Shown: positions 24,568 through 34,871, counted from the first letter of the stretch. The stretch: DNA of 64,000 nucleotides from Ectopseudomonas chengduensis (GCF_015712065.1 NZ_JACFYZ010000003.1:1-64000); one strand, 5' to 3'. Numbers and translations are program-made. Notes: generated from the sequence alone by a model not told the origin.

Positions 24568-25254
24568 ATGGGTCAGAAAGTACATCCCGTTGGCATCCGC
24601 CTGGGAATCGTCAAGGATCACACTTCGGTTTGGTATGCAGATGGTCGCACTTACGCCGACTACCTGAACGCCGACCTGAAGGTTCGTGCATACCTGCAAG
24701 ACAAACTAAAAAGCGCGTCCGTTAGCCGTATCGACATCGCTCGCCCGGCTCAAACCGCACGCATCACCATCCACACCGCTCGTCCCGGCATCGTGATCGG
24801 CAAGAAAGGTGAAGATGTTGAGAAGCTGCGTCAGGACCTGACCAAGCAAATGGGTGTGCCGGTGCACATCAACATCGAAGAGATCCGCAAGCCGGAGCTC
24901 GACGGTATGCTGGTTGCACAGAGCGTAGCTCAGCAGCTGGAGCGCCGCGTAATGTTCCGTCGCGCCATGAAGCGCGCTGTACAGAACGCCATGCGTATTG
25001 GTGCCAAGGGCATCAAGATCCAGGTGAGTGGTCGTCTTGGTGGCGCTGAAATCGCCCGTACCGAGTGGTATCGCGAAGGTCGTGTGCCCCTGCACACCCT
25101 GCGTGCAGATATCGATTACGCCACCTACGAAGCGCACACCACTTACGGTGTGATCGGCGTCAAGGTTTGGATCTTCAAGGGTGAGGTCATTGGTGGCCGC
25201 ACTGAAGAGCTGAAGCCGCAAGCGCCCGCTCCTCGTAAAGCTGCTAAGAAATAA
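24568..25254 (+). CDS. rpsC: 30S ribosomal protein S3
   Basis: mRNA-entry-channel protein, 228 residues, starting [20 protein letters not shown]. The KH domain motif [15 protein letters not shown] is clear, with the C-terminal domain [21 protein letters not shown] longer in-frame reading overlaps rplV and is not used. Confidence 0.97.
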   Translation: MGQKVHPVGIRLGIVKDHTSVWYADGRTYADYLNADLKVRAYLQDKLKSASVSRIDIARPAQTARITIHTARPGIVIGKKGEDVEKLRQDLTKQMGVPVHINIEEIRKPELDGMLVAQSVAQQLERRVMFRRAMKRAVQNAMRIGAKGIKIQVSGRLGGAEIARTEWYREGRVPLHTLRADIDYATYEAHTTYGVIGVKVWIFKGEVIGGRTEELKPQAPAPRKAAKK

Positions 25255-25266
25255 GGAGTACGCATC

Positions 25267-25680
25267 ATGTTGCAACCAAAGCGTACGAAGTTCCGCAAGC
25301 AGATGACTGGCCACAACCGTGGTCTGGCTCAGCGCGGTAGCAAGGTCAGCTTCGGCGAGTTCGCGCTGAAGTCTGTAGCCCGCGGTCGTCTCACCGCCCG
25401 TCAGATCGAGTCCGCTCGTCGTGCTCTGACTCGTCACGTAAAACGTGGCGGCAAGATCTGGATTCGCGTATTCCCGGACAAGCCGGTTACCAAGAAGCCT
25501 CTCGAAGTGCGGATGGGTAAAGGTAAGGGTGGCGTCGAATATTGGGTAGCCCAGATCCAGCCAGGCAAAGTCCTGTACGAGATCGAAGGCGTTTCCGAAG
25601 AGCTGGCGCGTGAGGCTTTCGCCCTGGCTGCTGCAAAGCTGCCGCTCGCCACCACCTTTGTTAAGCGGACGGTGATGTGA
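25267..25680 (+). CDS. rplP: 50S ribosomal protein L16
   Basis: Stabilises A- and P-site tRNA, 137 residues. It begins [20 protein letters not shown], and includes [19 protein letters not shown] and [13 protein letters not shown]. Its TGA stop overlaps the rpmC start by one base. Confidence 0.97.
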   Translation: MLQPKRTKFRKQMTGHNRGLAQRGSKVSFGEFALKSVARGRLTARQIESARRALTRHVKRGGKIWIRVFPDKPVTKKPLEVRMGKGKGGVEYWVAQIQPGKVLYEIEGVSEELAREAFALAAAKLPLATTFVKRTVM

Positions 25681-25871
25681 TGAAAGCGACCGAACTTCGT
25701 GAAAAAACCGCACAGCAACTGAACGAGCAACTGCTCGGTCTGCTGCGCGACCAGTTCAATCTGCGCATGCAGAAAGCAACTGGCCAGTTGGGGCAGTCTC
25801 ACCTGCTCTCGCAAGTTAAGCGCGACATCGCTCGTGTGAAAACTGTGCTCAACCAGCAGGCAGGTAAGTGA
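25680..25871 (+). CDS. rpmC: 50S ribosomal protein L29
   Basis: Small helical protein at the tunnel exit next to L23. It has 63 residues from ATG 25680 ([20 protein letters not shown]), with [14 protein letters not shown] at the end. It is coupled to rplP through TGATG. Confidence 0.95.
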   Translation: MKATELREKTAQQLNEQLLGLLRDQFNLRMQKATGQLGQSHLLSQVKRDIARVKTVLNQQAGK

Positions 25872-25873
25872 TC

Positions 25874-26140
25874 ATGGCTGAAGCCGAAAAAACAGTCCGT
25901 ACGCTGACCGGCCGTGTTGTCAGCGACAAGATGGACAAGACCATCACCGTTCTGATCGAGCGCCGTGTAAAGCACCCGATCTACGGTAAATACGTCAAGC
26001 GTTCGACCAAACTGCACGCTCACGACGAAACCAACCAGTGCAAGATCGGCGACAAGGTTTCCATTCGCGAAACCCGTCCGCAGTCCAAGACCAAGTCCTG
26101 GGCTCTGGTTGAAGTCGTCGAACGCGCCGTTGACGTCTAA
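25874..26140 (+). CDS. rpsQ: 30S ribosomal protein S17
   Basis: OB-fold primary binder of 16S rRNA, 88 residues from ATG 25874 ([20 protein letters not shown]). It carries the signature [20 protein letters not shown] and is the last gene of the S10 group; rplN follows 23 nt later without a terminator. Confidence 0.96.
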   Translation: MAEAEKTVRTLTGRVVSDKMDKTITVLIERRVKHPIYGKYVKRSTKLHAHDETNQCKIGDKVSIRETRPQSKTKSWALVEVVERAVDV

Positions 26141-26163
26141 GGGCTAGGGGTCGGAGAAATTTT

Positions 26164-26532
26164 ATGATTCAGACTCAATCCATGCTCGATGTGGCTGACA
26201 ACAGTGGTGCACGTCGCGTCATGTGCATCAAGGTGCTGGGCGGCTCTCATCGTCGCTACGCCGGCATCGGCGACATCATCAAGGTCACCGTCAAGGAAGC
26301 AATTCCGCGCGGCAAAGTGAAGAAAGGTCAGGTCATGACCGCAGTGGTTGTTCGTACCCGTCACGGTGTTCGTCGTGCCGATGGTTCGATCATCCGCTTC
26401 GACGGCAACGCTGCTGTTCTGCTGAACAACAAGCAAGAGCCGATCGGTACCCGTATCTTCGGGCCAGTGACCCGTGAACTGCGTTCCGAGAAGTTCATGA
26501 AGATCGTCTCGCTCGCCCCTGAAGTGCTTTAA
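26164..26532 (+). CDS. rplN: 50S ribosomal protein L14
   Basis: Intersubunit-bridge protein and binding site of the silencing factor RsfS. It has 122 residues, beginning [20 protein letters not shown], with [17 protein letters not shown]. First gene of the spc group. I see no clear separate promoter in the 23-nt gap, so it is probably read from the S10 promoter. Confidence 0.97.
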   Translation: MIQTQSMLDVADNSGARRVMCIKVLGGSHRRYAGIGDIIKVTVKEAIPRGKVKKGQVMTAVVVRTRHGVRRADGSIIRFDGNAAVLLNNKQEPIGTRIFGPVTRELRSEKFMKIVSLAPEVL

Positions 26533-26543
26533 GGAGATCCGAC

Positions 26544-26858
26544 ATGCAAAAGATTCGTCGTGACGACGAGATCATCGTGATCGCCGGTAAAGACAAAGGT
26601 AAGCGCGGTAAGGTGCTTAAGGTTCTCGCTGACGACCGTCTGGTCGTCGGTGGCATCAACCTGGTGAAGCGTCATACCAAGCCGAACCCGATGTCGGGCG
26701 TTCAAGGCGGTATCGTCGAGAAAGAAGCGCCTCTGCACGCTTCCAACGTTGCCATCTTCAACTCTGAAACCAACAAGGCTGACCGCGTTGGCTTCAAGAC
26801 TGAAGACGGCAAGAAAATTCGTGTCTTCAAGTCCACCCAGAAGCCGGTTGGCGCTTGA
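26544..26858 (+). CDS. rplX: 50S ribosomal protein L24
   Basis: Assembly-initiator protein with a KOW motif ([20 protein letters not shown]) and [20 protein letters not shown]; 104 residues. A strong AAGGAGAT precedes the ATG. Confidence 0.96.
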   Translation: MQKIRRDDEIIVIAGKDKGKRGKVLKVLADDRLVVGGINLVKRHTKPNPMSGVQGGIVEKEAPLHASNVAIFNSETNKADRVGFKTEDGKKIRVFKSTQKPVGA

Positions 26859-26877
26859 GAATCCGTAGGTAAATACC

Positions 26878-27417
26878 ATGGCACGACTGAAAGAGATTTA
26901 CCGGAAGGAAATCGCGCCCAAGCTGAAGGAAGAACTGAAGCTGGCGAACGTGATGGAAGTTCCGCGCATCACCAAGATCACCCTGAACATGGGCCTGGGC
27001 GAAGCGATCGGTGACAAGAAGATCATCGAAAACGCTGTTGCCGACCTCGAGAAGATTACCGGTCAGAAAGTCGTTGTGACTCATGCCCGCAAGTCGATCG
27101 CAGGTTTCAAGGTTCGTGAAGGTTGGCCGATTGGCGTCAAGGTCACTCTGCGTCGCGAGCGTATGTACGAGTTCCTGGATCGTCTGCTGTCCATCTCCCT
27201 GCCGCGCGTGCGTGACTTCCGCGGCCTGAATGCCAAGTCCTTCGATGGTCGTGGCAACTACAGCATGGGCGTGAAAGAGCAGATCATCTTCCCGGAAATC
27301 GATTACGACAAAATCGATGCGCTGCGTGGTCTGGACATCACCCTGACTACCACTGCCCGTAACGATGATGAAGGCCGCGCTCTGCTGCGTGCTTTCAACT
27401 TCCCGTTCCGCAACTGA
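26878..27417 (+). CDS. rplE: 50S ribosomal protein L5
   Basis: Binds 5S rRNA in the central protuberance. It has 179 residues, including [19 protein letters not shown] and the conserved [18 protein letters not shown]. In E. coli the start of this gene is the S8 repressor site; here rpsH appears to have its own leader instead. Confidence 0.97.
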   Translation: MARLKEIYRKEIAPKLKEELKLANVMEVPRITKITLNMGLGEAIGDKKIIENAVADLEKITGQKVVVTHARKSIAGFKVREGWPIGVKVTLRRERMYEFLDRLLSISLPRVRDFRGLNAKSFDGRGNYSMGVKEQIIFPEIDYDKIDALRGLDITLTTTARNDDEGRALLRAFNFPFRN

Positions 27418-27431
27418 TCGGAGTCTGGATA

Positions 27432-27737
27432 ATGGCCAAGACAAGCATGAAGAACCGCGAGCTGAAGCGTCAGCAAACGGTTGCCAAGTACGCCAAGAAG
27501 CGTGCCGAGCTGAAAGCCACCATTGCTAATCCGAACACCAGTCCGGAAGCGCGTTGGGAAGCTCAGGTCGCTCTGCAGAAGCAACCACGTGACGCCAGCG
27601 CCTCGCGCCTGCGTAACCGTTGCCGCATCACCGGCCGTCCGCACGGCGTTTACCGCAAGTTCGGTCTGTCGCGTAACAAGCTGCGCGAAGCCGCCATGCG
27701 CGGTGACGTACCGGGCCTGGTGAAAGCCAGCTGGTAA
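27432..27737 (+). CDS. rpsN: 30S ribosomal protein S14 (zinc-independent long form)
   Basis: 101 residues. The long form lacks the paired CxxC zinc-binding motifs of the short form ([20 protein letters not shown] has a single Cys), so it does not need zinc. It is followed by a terminator, unusual inside an spc operon. Confidence 0.96.
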   Translation: MAKTSMKNRELKRQQTVAKYAKKRAELKATIANPNTSPEARWEAQVALQKQPRDASASRLRNRCRITGRPHGVYRKFGLSRNKLREAAMRGDVPGLVKASW

Positions 27738-27753
27738 TAGCAGTAAAAAAGCG

Positions 27754-27780
27754 AAGCCGGCCTAGTGCCGGCTTTGTCTT
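27754..27780 (+). terminator. Hairpin terminator after rpsN
   Basis: AAGCCGGC and GCCGGCTT form an 8-bp stem around CTAGT, followed by TGTCTTTATTT. It separates the proximal and distal halves of the spc gene group. Confidence 0.75.
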
Positions 27781-27788
27781 TATTTGAA

Positions 27789-27808
27789 CAAGCCCCTTTT
27801 GGGGCTTG
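27789..27808 (+). terminator. Second hairpin in the rpsN-rpsH gap
   Basis: CAAGCCCC and GGGGCTTG form a perfect 8-bp stem with a TTTT loop, followed by ATTCATTTTT. With the hairpin just before it, this makes a tandem terminator. Its last three bases overlap the -35 of the putative rpsH promoter. Confidence 0.7.
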
Positions 27809-27834
27809 ATTCATTTTTGATCGGTCTCTAGAAT
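27806..27834 (+). promoter_or_regulatory. Putative sigma70 promoter of rpsH and the distal spc genes
   Basis: TTGATT (27806-27811), 17-nt spacer, TAGAAT (27829-27834). It lies directly after two hairpins in a 191-nt gap and would start transcription near 27841. Confidence 0.6.
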
Positions 27835-27840
27835 GTCCGG

Positions 27841-27928
27841 CTCTCCTGAGCCTGGTATTTCCATGCCGAGCTTTTGGATGATCCCACAGCCCTCGGGCTG
27901 TTCTTTTTGTATCAGGAGCGTCTAGCCC
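27841..27928 (+). promoter_or_regulatory. Candidate rpsH leader RNA with anti-Shine-Dalgarno segment
   Basis: CTCCTGA (27843-27849), close to the predicted transcript start, is complementary to TCAGGAG (27912-27918), which contains the rpsH Shine-Dalgarno. Between them lie GGTAT/ATGCC and a hairpin ACAGCCC-TCG-GGCTGT followed by TCTTTTT (27887-27909), itself terminator-like. The arrangement suggests control of rpsH by attenuation or sequestration, possibly by S8; that is inference. Confidence 0.45.
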
Positions 27929-28321
27929 ATGAGTATGCAGGACCCGTTAGCGGACATGCTAACTCGTATCCGTAATGCCCAGATGGCTGAAAAGTCCGTC
28001 GTAAGCATGCCTTCTTCCACTCTGAAGGTAGCCGTAGCCAAAGTTCTGAAAGACGAAGGTTACATTGCGGGTTATGAAGTCAATGGTGAAGCCAAGCCAC
28101 AACTGTCCATCGAGCTGAAGTACTTCGAAGGCCGTCCGGTCATCGAGGAAGTCAAGCGCGTGAGCCGTCCTGGCCTTCGTCAATACAAATCCGTCGATGA
28201 CCTGCCGAAGGTTCGCGGCGGTCTCGGTGTTTCCATCGTCTCCACCAATAAAGGTGTGATGACGGATCGCGCTGCGCGCGCTGCCGGTGTCGGCGGCGAA
28301 GTGCTCTGCACCGTGTTCTAA
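27929..28321 (+). CDS. rpsH: 30S ribosomal protein S8
   Basis: Primary binder of the 16S central domain and, in E. coli, the spc-operon repressor. It has 130 residues, beginning [20 protein letters not shown] and ending [20 protein letters not shown] plus the conserved [10 protein letters not shown]. Here it starts a new transcription unit behind a structured leader. Confidence 0.97.
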   Translation: MSMQDPLADMLTRIRNAQMAEKSVVSMPSSTLKVAVAKVLKDEGYIAGYEVNGEAKPQLSIELKYFEGRPVIEEVKRVSRPGLRQYKSVDDLPKVRGGLGVSIVSTNKGVMTDRAARAAGVGGEVLCTVF

Positions 28322-28334
28322 GGGGGGGATAAGC

Positions 28335-28868
28335 ATGTCTCGCGTTGCTAAGAACCCCGTTGTGCTGCCTGCCGGTGTCGAGATCAAACTCGCCGGTCAG
28401 CAGCTCTCGGTCAAGGGTGCCAAGGGCGCTCTGGAACTGAACGTTCACTCGTCCGTGGAAGTGATCCAGGAAGGTAGCGAACTGCGTTTCGCCGCTCGTA
28501 ATGGCGACCAGCAGAACCGCGCTATGGCCGGTACTACTCGTGCTCTGGTGAACAACATGGTCATCGGTGTCAGCCAAGGCTTCGAGCGTAAGCTGCAACT
28601 GGTCGGCGTGGGCTACAAAGCTCAAGCCAAAGGCCAGGTGCTGAACCTCGCACTGGGCTTCTCCCACCCGATCGACTACGAATTGCCGGAAGGCGTCGTG
28701 GCTGAAACCCCGAACCAGACCGAAATCCTGATCAAGGGTATCGACAAGCAACTGGTGGGTCAGGTGGCTGCGGAAATCCGTGACTTCCGTCGTCCTGAGC
28801 CCTACAAGGGCAAAGGCGTTCGTTACGCGGATGAAGTTGTCCGTCGTAAAGAAGCCAAGAAGAAGTAA
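28335..28868 (+). CDS. rplF: 50S ribosomal protein L6
   Basis: Supports the sarcin-ricin loop. It has 177 residues from ATG 28335 ([20 protein letters not shown]), with the C-terminal signature [16 protein letters not shown]. The longer reading overlaps rpsH and is rejected. AGGGGGG upstream is the ribosome-binding site. Confidence 0.96.
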   Translation: MSRVAKNPVVLPAGVEIKLAGQQLSVKGAKGALELNVHSSVEVIQEGSELRFAARNGDQQNRAMAGTTRALVNNMVIGVSQGFERKLQLVGVGYKAQAKGQVLNLALGFSHPIDYELPEGVVAETPNQTEILIKGIDKQLVGQVAAEIRDFRRPEPYKGKGVRYADEVVRRKEAKKK

Positions 28869-28879
28869 GGGGCTGAAAA

Positions 28880-29230
28880 ATGACCGACAAAAAAGTTACT
28901 CGTCTGCGTCGCGCTCGCAAAGCACGCCTGAAAATGCACGAGCTCGAAGCCGTGCGTCTGTGCGTGTACCGCTCTTCGCAGCACATCTACGCCCAGGTCA
29001 TCTCGGCCGACGGCAGCAAGGTTCTGGCCAGCGCCTCTACCTTGGACAAAGCACTGCGTGATGGCGCCACCGGCAACGTCGACGCAGCCAAGAAAGTTGG
29101 TGCGCTGGTTGCTGAGCGTGCGAAAGCCGCTGGTGTGACCCAGGTGGCATTCGACCGTTCTGGCTTCAAGTACCACGGCCGCGTCAAGGCGCTGGCTGAT
29201 GCTGCTCGTGAAGGCGGGCTGGAGTTCTAA
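28880..29230 (+). CDS. rplR: 50S ribosomal protein L18
   Basis: 5S rRNA-binding protein, 116 residues, with a basic N-terminus ([14 protein letters not shown]) and C-terminal [20 protein letters not shown]. rpsE follows after 3 nt. Confidence 0.96.
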   Translation: MTDKKVTRLRRARKARLKMHELEAVRLCVYRSSQHIYAQVISADGSKVLASASTLDKALRDGATGNVDAAKKVGALVAERAKAAGVTQVAFDRSGFKYHGRVKALADAAREGGLEF

Positions 29231-29233
29231 GTT

Positions 29234-29734
29234 ATGGCAAATAACGACCAAAAGCGCGACGAAGGCTACATCGAGAAGCTGGTTCAGGTTAACCGCGTTG
29301 CCAAGACCGTAAAGGGTGGCCGTATCTTCACTTTCACCGCGCTGACCGTGGTAGGTGATGGCAAGGGTCGCGTCGGTTTCGGCCGTGGCAAGTCCCGCGA
29401 AGTTCCGGCTGCTATCCAGAAGGCGATGGAAGCTGCTCGTCGCAACATGATCCAAGTTGATCTGAACGGCACCACTCTGCAGTACCCGATCAAGTCCGCT
29501 CACGGCGCCTCCAAGGTGTTCATGCAGCCGGCTTCGGAAGGTACCGGTATCATCGCCGGCGGCGCCATGCGTGCTGTGCTGGAAGTGGCTGGTGTGCAGA
29601 ACGTTCTGGCCAAGTGCTACGGCTCGACCAACCCGGTGAACGTGGTTCACGCCACTTTCAAGGGTCTGAAGACCATGCAGTCTCCGGGTTCTGTTGCAGC
29701 CAAGCGTGGCAAGAGCGTCGAGGAGATTCTCTAA
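29234..29734 (+). CDS. rpsE: 30S ribosomal protein S5
   Basis: mRNA helicase-site and fidelity protein, 166 residues. The signature [20 protein letters not shown] is followed by [18 protein letters not shown]. The spectinomycin loop region appears wild type. Confidence 0.97.
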   Translation: MANNDQKRDEGYIEKLVQVNRVAKTVKGGRIFTFTALTVVGDGKGRVGFGRGKSREVPAAIQKAMEAARRNMIQVDLNGTTLQYPIKSAHGASKVFMQPASEGTGIIAGGAMRAVLEVAGVQNVLAKCYGSTNPVNVVHATFKGLKTMQSPGSVAAKRGKSVEEIL

Positions 29735-29736
29735 CC

Positions 29737-29916
29737 ATGGCTAATACCGTCAAAGTGACTCTGATCAAGAGCACCAATGGCCGTCTGGCCAATCACAAAG
29801 CTTGCGTCAAGGGCCTGGGCCTGCGTCGCATCGGTCACACCGTAGAGGTTCTGGATACTCCGGAAAACCGCGGCATGATCAACAAGGCTTACTACCTGTT
29901 GAAGGTGGAGGGTTAA
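29737..29916 (+). CDS. rpmD: 50S ribosomal protein L30
   Basis: 59 residues from ATG 29737 ([20 protein letters not shown]), ending [15 protein letters not shown]. Only two bases separate it from rpsE and from rplO. A longer in-frame reading overlaps rpsE and is not used. Confidence 0.95.
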   Translation: MANTVKVTLIKSTNGRLANHKACVKGLGLRRIGHTVEVLDTPENRGMINKAYYLLKVEG

Positions 29917-29918
29917 TC

Positions 29919-30350
29919 ATGCAACTGAACGATCTGCGTTCCGCGCCGGGTGCCCGTCGCGAGAAGCACCGTCCGGGCCGTGGCATCGGTAGCGGTCTGG
30001 GTAAGACTGGTGGCCGTGGCCACAAGGGTCAAACCTCCCGCTCCGGTGGTTCCATCGCTCCGGGCTTCGAGGGTGGTCAGCAGCCGCTGCACCGCCGTCT
30101 GCCGAAGTTCGGCTTCGTCTCCCTGAAGGCTATGGATCGCGCTGAAGTGCGTACCTCCGAGCTGAACAAGGTAGAAGGTGTTGTAACTCTGCAGGCTCTG
30201 AAGGATGCCAATCTGGTAGGCCATCACGTACAGCGTGTGAAAGTCATGCTGTCTGGTGAGGTTACCCGTGCGGTCACCCTGAAAGGTATCGCCGCCACCA
30301 AGGGTGCGCGTGCGGCTATCGAAGCAGCTGGCGGTAAGTTCGAGGACTAA
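29919..30350 (+). CDS. rplO: 50S ribosomal protein L15
   Basis: Late-assembly 50S protein, 143 residues, beginning [20 protein letters not shown]. It includes the Gly-rich [20 protein letters not shown] and [12 protein letters not shown]. The stop codon directly abuts the secY ATG. Confidence 0.96.
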   Translation: MQLNDLRSAPGARREKHRPGRGIGSGLGKTGGRGHKGQTSRSGGSIAPGFEGGQQPLHRRLPKFGFVSLKAMDRAEVRTSELNKVEGVVTLQALKDANLVGHHVQRVKVMLSGEVTRAVTLKGIAATKGARAAIEAAGGKFED

Positions 30351-31679
30351 ATGGCTAAGCAAGGTGCTCTCTCAGCGCTGGCAGGTGGCGGGTTGTCCGA
30401 ACTCTGGGCTCGTCTGCGTTTCCTGTTCCTGGCGATCATCGTCTACCGGATAGGTGCGCACATCCCGGTTCCTGGCATCAACCCAGACCGACTGGCGGAT
30501 CTGTTCCGGCAGAATGAGGGGACCATTCTTAGCTTGTTCAACATGTTTTCCGGCGGCGCGCTGGAGCGGATGAGCATCTTTGCACTGGGGATCATGCCGT
30601 ACATTTCGGCATCGATCATCATGCAGCTGATGACCGCTGTCAGCCCGCAGCTGGAACAGTTGAAGAAGGAAGGTGAAGCTGGCCGTCGCAAGATCAGCCA
30701 GTACACCCGCTACGGCACTCTCGTTCTGGCGTTCGTTCAGGCCATCGGTATGTCCGTTGGTCTGGCTAGTCAGGGCGTTGCGTTCTCGGGCGATTTCGGC
30801 TTCCACTTCGTGGCGATCACCACTTTCGTGGCGGGCGCGATGTTCATGATGTGGCTGGGCGAGCAAATCACCGAGCGCGGTGTCGGCAACGGTATCTCGA
30901 TGCTGATTTTTGCAGGCATCGTGGCCGGTCTGCCGTCGGCGATCGGGCAGTCTTTCGAGTCTGCTCGTCAGGGCGATATCAACATCTTCGCTCTGATCGC
31001 CATCGGCCTGTTGGCAGTAGCGATCATCGGTTTCGTGGTGTTCATTGAGCGTGGTCAGCGTCGCATTGCGGTGCACTATGCCAAGCGTCAGCAAGGCCGC
31101 AAGGTCTTCGCTGCGCAGACCAGCCACCTGCCGTTGAAGGTGAACATGGCGGGCGTAATCCCGGCCATCTTCGCCAGCAGCCTTCTGCTGTTCCCGGCCT
31201 CGCTGGGTGCCTGGTTTGGTCAGTCCGAGGGTTTGGGCTGGCTGCAGGACATTTCGCAGGCTATCGCTCCTGGTCAGCCGTTGAACATTCTGCTGTTTAG
31301 TGCAGGGATCATTTTCTTCTGCTTCTTCTACACAGCGCTGATGTTCAACCCGAAAGACGTAGCGGAAAACCTGAAGAAGTCCGGTGCCTTTATTCCGGGC
31401 ATCCGTCCGGGCGAGCAGTCTGCACGCTATATTGATGGCGTTCTGACCCGCTTGACCATGTTCGGTGCTCTGTACATGACGGCCGTGTGCCTGCTGCCCC
31501 AGTTCCTGGTGGTTGCGGCCAACGTTCCGTTCTACCTTGGCGGGACCTCGTTGCTGATCGTGGTCGTGGTTGTCATGGACTTCATGTCCCAAGTGCAATC
31601 GCACCTCGTGTCTCACCAGTACGATTCCCTGATGAAGAAAGCCAACCTGAAGGGCTATGGCAGCGGCATGCTCCGCTGA
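30351..31679 (+). CDS. secY: Protein translocase subunit SecY
   Basis: Pore-forming subunit of the SecYEG translocon. The 442-residue protein is strongly hydrophobic, consistent with ten transmembrane helices. Family signatures are [35 protein letters not shown] in the plug/TM2 area, and the cytoplasmic loop [20 protein letters not shown]. There is no gap from rplO; the Shine-Dalgarno GAGGA lies inside the end of rplO. Confidence 0.97.
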
Positions 31680-31707
31680 TCCACCCGTAAGGTTCGAGGA
31701 GTTGGTA

Positions 31708-31824
31708 ATGAAAGTTCGTGCATCGGTGAAAAAGCTGTGCCGTAACTGCAAAATTATCCGTCGCGAAGGTGTCGTGCGGGTGATCTGCAGCGCAGAGCCG
31801 CGTCACAAGCAGCGCCAAGGCTGA
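31708..31824 (+). CDS. rpmJ: 50S ribosomal protein L36 (zinc-binding form)
   Basis: 38 residues: [20 protein letters not shown] followed by [18 protein letters not shown]. Cys11, Cys14, Cys27 and His32 are all present, so this is the C+ form that holds one zinc. Bacteria with Zur often keep a zinc-free paralogue elsewhere that replaces it during starvation; none is in this window. GAGGAG upstream is the ribosome-binding site. Confidence 0.95.
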
Positions 31825-31845
31825 GTGTGAACCACGCGTGATAAG

Positions 31846-31880
31846 CCCGGCAGCTAGTGCGCTGCCGGGTTGATTATTTG
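31846..31880 (+). terminator. Terminator between spc and alpha operons
   Basis: CCCGGCAGC and GCTGCCGGG form a perfect 9-bp stem with a 6-nt loop, followed by TTGATTATTTGTT. It overlaps the -35 of the next promoter. Confidence 0.8.
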
Positions 31881-31898
31881 TTATTACAGCGTTAATAT
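31870..31898 (+). promoter_or_regulatory. Sigma70 promoter of the alpha operon (rpsM onward)
   Basis: TTGATT (31870-31875), 17-nt spacer, TAATAT (31893-31898). The -35 forms the tail of the preceding terminator. The transcript would have a leader of about 53 nt; GCGCCC/GGGGCGT can pair in it. In E. coli the alpha leader is bound by S4; I cannot show the pseudoknot here. Confidence 0.7.
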
Positions 31899-31957
31899 CT
31901 CGCGCCCTATTTCTTGGCTTCCGGGGCGTAGGTAGCTGTCAATTGGAGTTCCACTGA

Positions 31958-32314
31958 ATGGCCCGTATTGCAGGCGTTAACATTCCGGATAACAAGCACA
32001 CTGTTATCTCGCTGACCTACATCTTCGGTGTTGGTCGCACCACTGCACAGAAAATCTGTGCCGCTACCGGTGTAAACCCGGCTGCGAAAATCAAGGATCT
32101 GACTGACGAGCAGATCGAACAGCTGCGTGGCGAAGTAGCCAAGGTGAATACCGAAGGCGACCTGCGTCGTGAAGTGAATATGAAGATCAAGCGCTTGATG
32201 GATCTGGGTTGCTACCGTGGCCTGCGTCATCGTAAAGGTCTGCCGGTCCGCGGTCAGCGTACCAAGACCAACGCTCGCACCCGTAAGGGCCCGCGTAAGC
32301 CGATCCGCAAGTAA
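31958..32314 (+). CDS. rpsM: 30S ribosomal protein S13
   Basis: Head protein contacting P-site tRNA and bridge B1. It has 118 residues, beginning [20 protein letters not shown], with [20 protein letters not shown]. First gene of the alpha operon. Confidence 0.97.
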   Translation: MARIAGVNIPDNKHTVISLTYIFGVGRTTAQKICAATGVNPAAKIKDLTDEQIEQLRGEVAKVNTEGDLRREVNMKIKRLMDLGCYRGLRHRKGLPVRGQRTKTNARTRKGPRKPIRK

Positions 32315-32344
32315 TCGCATTCGCGAATCGACAGGAATTTAGTC

Positions 32345-32734
32345 ATGGCAAAACCTGCTGCTCGTACTCGTAAAAAAGTCAAAAAGACGGTGGTTGATGG
32401 CATCGCCCATATCCACGCGTCTTTCAACAACACTATCGTGACCATTACCGACCGTCAGGGTAACGCCCTGTCCTGGGCTACCTCCGGTGGTTCGGGTTTC
32501 CGCGGCTCGCGTAAGTCCACTCCGTTCGCTGCCCAGATCGCCGCCGAGCGCGCTGGTCAGGCTGCACTGGAATACGGTCTGAAGAACCTCGACGTCAACG
32601 TCAAAGGTCCAGGCCCAGGTCGCGAATCCGCCGTGCGTGCTCTGAACGCCTGCGGCTACAAAATCGCCAGCATCACCGACGTGACGCCAATCCCGCACAA
32701 CGGGTGCCGTCCGCCGAAGAAGCGTCGCGTGTAA
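32345..32734 (+). CDS. rpsK: 30S ribosomal protein S11
   Basis: Platform protein near the E-site codon, 129 residues. It includes [20 protein letters not shown] and the C-terminal signature [20 protein letters not shown]. Confidence 0.97.
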   Translation: MAKPAARTRKKVKKTVVDGIAHIHASFNNTIVTITDRQGNALSWATSGGSGFRGSRKSTPFAAQIAAERAGQAALEYGLKNLDVNVKGPGPGRESAVRALNACGYKIASITDVTPIPHNGCRPPKKRRV

Positions 32735-32751
32735 TCAGGAGACAGTGAGAA

Positions 32752-33372
32752 ATGGCTCGTTACATTGGTCCCAAGTGCAAACTGTCTCGTCGTGAAGGCA
32801 CCGATCTCTTTCTGAAGAGTGGTGTTCGCGCGCTTGAATCTAAGTGCAACATCGAAGCAGCCCCGGGTATCCACGGCCAGCGCCGTGGCCGTCAGTCCGA
32901 CTACGGCACCCAGCTGCGTGAGAAGCAAAAAGTTCGTCGTATCTACGGCGTACTGGAGCGTCAATTCAGCGGTTACTACAAGCAAGCTGCCAGCCAGAAA
33001 GGCGCCACCGGCGAAAATCTGCTGCAACTGCTGGAGTGCCGTCTGGACAACGTGGTTTACCGTATGGGTTTTGGCGCTACTCGTGCCGAGTCCCGTCAGC
33101 TGGTTTCGCACAAAGCGATCAGCGTCAACGGTCAGACCGTAAACGTACCGTCCTACCAAGTTAAGGCTGGCGACGTCGTTGCTGTTCGCGAGAAATCGCG
33201 CAATCAGCTGCGCATCGCTCAGGCTCTCGAGCTCTGCGCCCAGCGTGGCCGTGTTGAGTGGGTAGAAGTAGACGCCGAGAAGAAGTCTGGTGTGTTCAAG
33301 AACGTACCGGCTCGTGGCGATCTGTCCGCTGACATCAACGAGAGCCTGATTGTCGAGCTCTACTCCAAGTAA
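32752..33372 (+). CDS. rpsD: 30S ribosomal protein S4
   Basis: Primary 16S binder and, in E. coli, repressor of the alpha operon. It has 206 residues, beginning [20 protein letters not shown], and an S4 RNA-binding domain ([20 protein letters not shown]). It contains Cys9 and Cys32 but not a full zinc-binding CxxC set. Confidence 0.97.
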   Translation: MARYIGPKCKLSRREGTDLFLKSGVRALESKCNIEAAPGIHGQRRGRQSDYGTQLREKQKVRRIYGVLERQFSGYYKQAASQKGATGENLLQLLECRLDNVVYRMGFGATRAESRQLVSHKAISVNGQTVNVPSYQVKAGDVVAVREKSRNQLRIAQALELCAQRGRVEWVEVDAEKKSGVFKNVPARGDLSADINESLIVELYSK

Positions 33373-33394
33373 GGGCTAGAAAATAGGTGCATCC

Positions 33395-34396
33395 ATGCAG
33401 ATTTCGGTAAATGAGTTCCTGACCCCCCGTCACATCGATGTGCAGGAGGTCAGTCCGACCCGCGCCAAGATCACTCTCGAGCCTCTCGAGCGTGGCTTTG
33501 GCCATACCCTGGGCAACGCGCTGCGTCGCATCCTGTTGTCCTCCATGCCTGGCTGTGCAGTAGTCGAGGCCGAGATCGATGGCGTACTCCATGAGTACTC
33601 CGCGATCGAAGGTGTGCAGGAAGATGTCATCGAGATCCTGCTCAACCTGAAAGGTCTGGCTATCAAGCTGCACGGCCGTGACGAAGTGACCCTGACTCTG
33701 GCTAAGAAGGGCCCGGGCGTAGTTACCGCTGCCGATATTCAGCTGGATCACGATGTCGAAATCGTCAATGGCGACCACGTAATCGCCAACCTGGCTTCCA
33801 ATGGCGCGCTGAACATGAAGCTCACCGTGGCTCGTGGTCGCGGCTATGAGCCGGCTGACGCGCGTCAGAGCGACGAAGATGAAAGCCGCAGCATTGGTCG
33901 CTTGCAGCTGGATGCTTCGTTCAGCCCTGTGCGTCGGGTTGCTTACGTGGTGGAAAACGCCCGTGTCGAGCAGCGCACCAACCTGGACAAACTGGTTATC
34001 GACCTGGAAACCAACGGTACCCTTGACCCTGAAGAGGCTATCCGTCGTGCCGCGACCATCCTGCAGCAGCAGCTGGCCGCGTTCGTCGACCTCAAAGGTG
34101 ACAGTGAGCCAGTGGTGGTCGAGCAGGAAGACGAGATCGATCCGATCCTGCTGCGTCCTGTCGATGACCTGGAACTGACCGTACGTTCGGCCAACTGCCT
34201 CAAGGCAGAGAACATCTACTACATCGGTGATCTGATTCAGCGCACCGAAGTAGAGCTGCTCAAAACCCCGAACCTGGGCAAGAAATCCCTGACCGAAATC
34301 AAGGATGTTCTGGCTTCTCGCGGTCTGTCCCTCGGTATGCGCCTCGACAACTGGCCGCCGGCAAGTCTGAAGAAAGACGATAAGGCCACTGCCTGA
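33395..34396 (+). CDS. rpoA: DNA-directed RNA polymerase subunit alpha
   Basis: Dimeric assembly platform of RNA polymerase, 333 residues. The N-terminal domain has [20 protein letters not shown]. The C-terminal domain ([40 protein letters not shown]) contacts UP elements and activators such as ANR. Confidence 0.98.
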   Translation: MQISVNEFLTPRHIDVQEVSPTRAKITLEPLERGFGHTLGNALRRILLSSMPGCAVVEAEIDGVLHEYSAIEGVQEDVIEILLNLKGLAIKLHGRDEVTLTLAKKGPGVVTAADIQLDHDVEIVNGDHVIANLASNGALNMKLTVARGRGYEPADARQSDEDESRSIGRLQLDASFSPVRRVAYVVENARVEQRTNLDKLVIDLETNGTLDPEEAIRRAATILQQQLAAFVDLKGDSEPVVVEQEDEIDPILLRPVDDLELTVRSANCLKAENIYYIGDLIQRTEVELLKTPNLGKKSLTEIKDVLASRGLSLGMRLDNWPPASLKKDDKATA

Positions 34397-34440
34397 TCGT
34401 CATCATCACCGAACGAACAAGTTTGGTAAGGAATTGAACC

Positions 34441-34827
34441 ATGCGTCATCGTAAAAGTGGCCGTCACCTCAGCCGCACCAGCGCTCACCGCAAGGCCATG
34501 TTCCAGAACATGGCGGTCTCGCTGTTCGAGCACGAGCTGATCAAAACTACCCTGCCGAAAGCCAAGGAACTGCGTCGCGTTGCCGAGCCGCTGATCACCC
34601 TGGCCAAGGAAGACAGCGTTGCCAACCGTCGTCTGGCCTTCGACCGTACCCGTTCGAAAGCCATCGTCGGCAAGCTGTTCAACGATCTGGGCAAGCGCTA
34701 CGCCACCCGTAACGGCGGCTACCTGCGCATTCTCAAGTGCGGTTTCCGCGCTGGCGACAACGCTCCGATGGCTTATGTTGAACTGGTCGACCGTCCGGTC
34801 GGCGGTTCGGTAGAAGCTGCCGAGTAA
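34441..34827 (+). CDS. rplQ: 50S ribosomal protein L17
   Basis: 128 residues, beginning [20 protein letters not shown], with the conserved [20 protein letters not shown]. Last gene of the ribosomal superregion. Confidence 0.97.
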
Positions 34828-34844
34828 GTTGCTGGTTGTACAAG

Positions 34845-34871
34845 AAACCGGGCCTGGTGCCCGGTTTTTTG
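34845..34871 (+). terminator. Terminator of the alpha operon
   Basis: AAACCGGGC and GCCCGGTTT pair around CTGGT and are followed by TTTTG. Confidence 0.92.
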
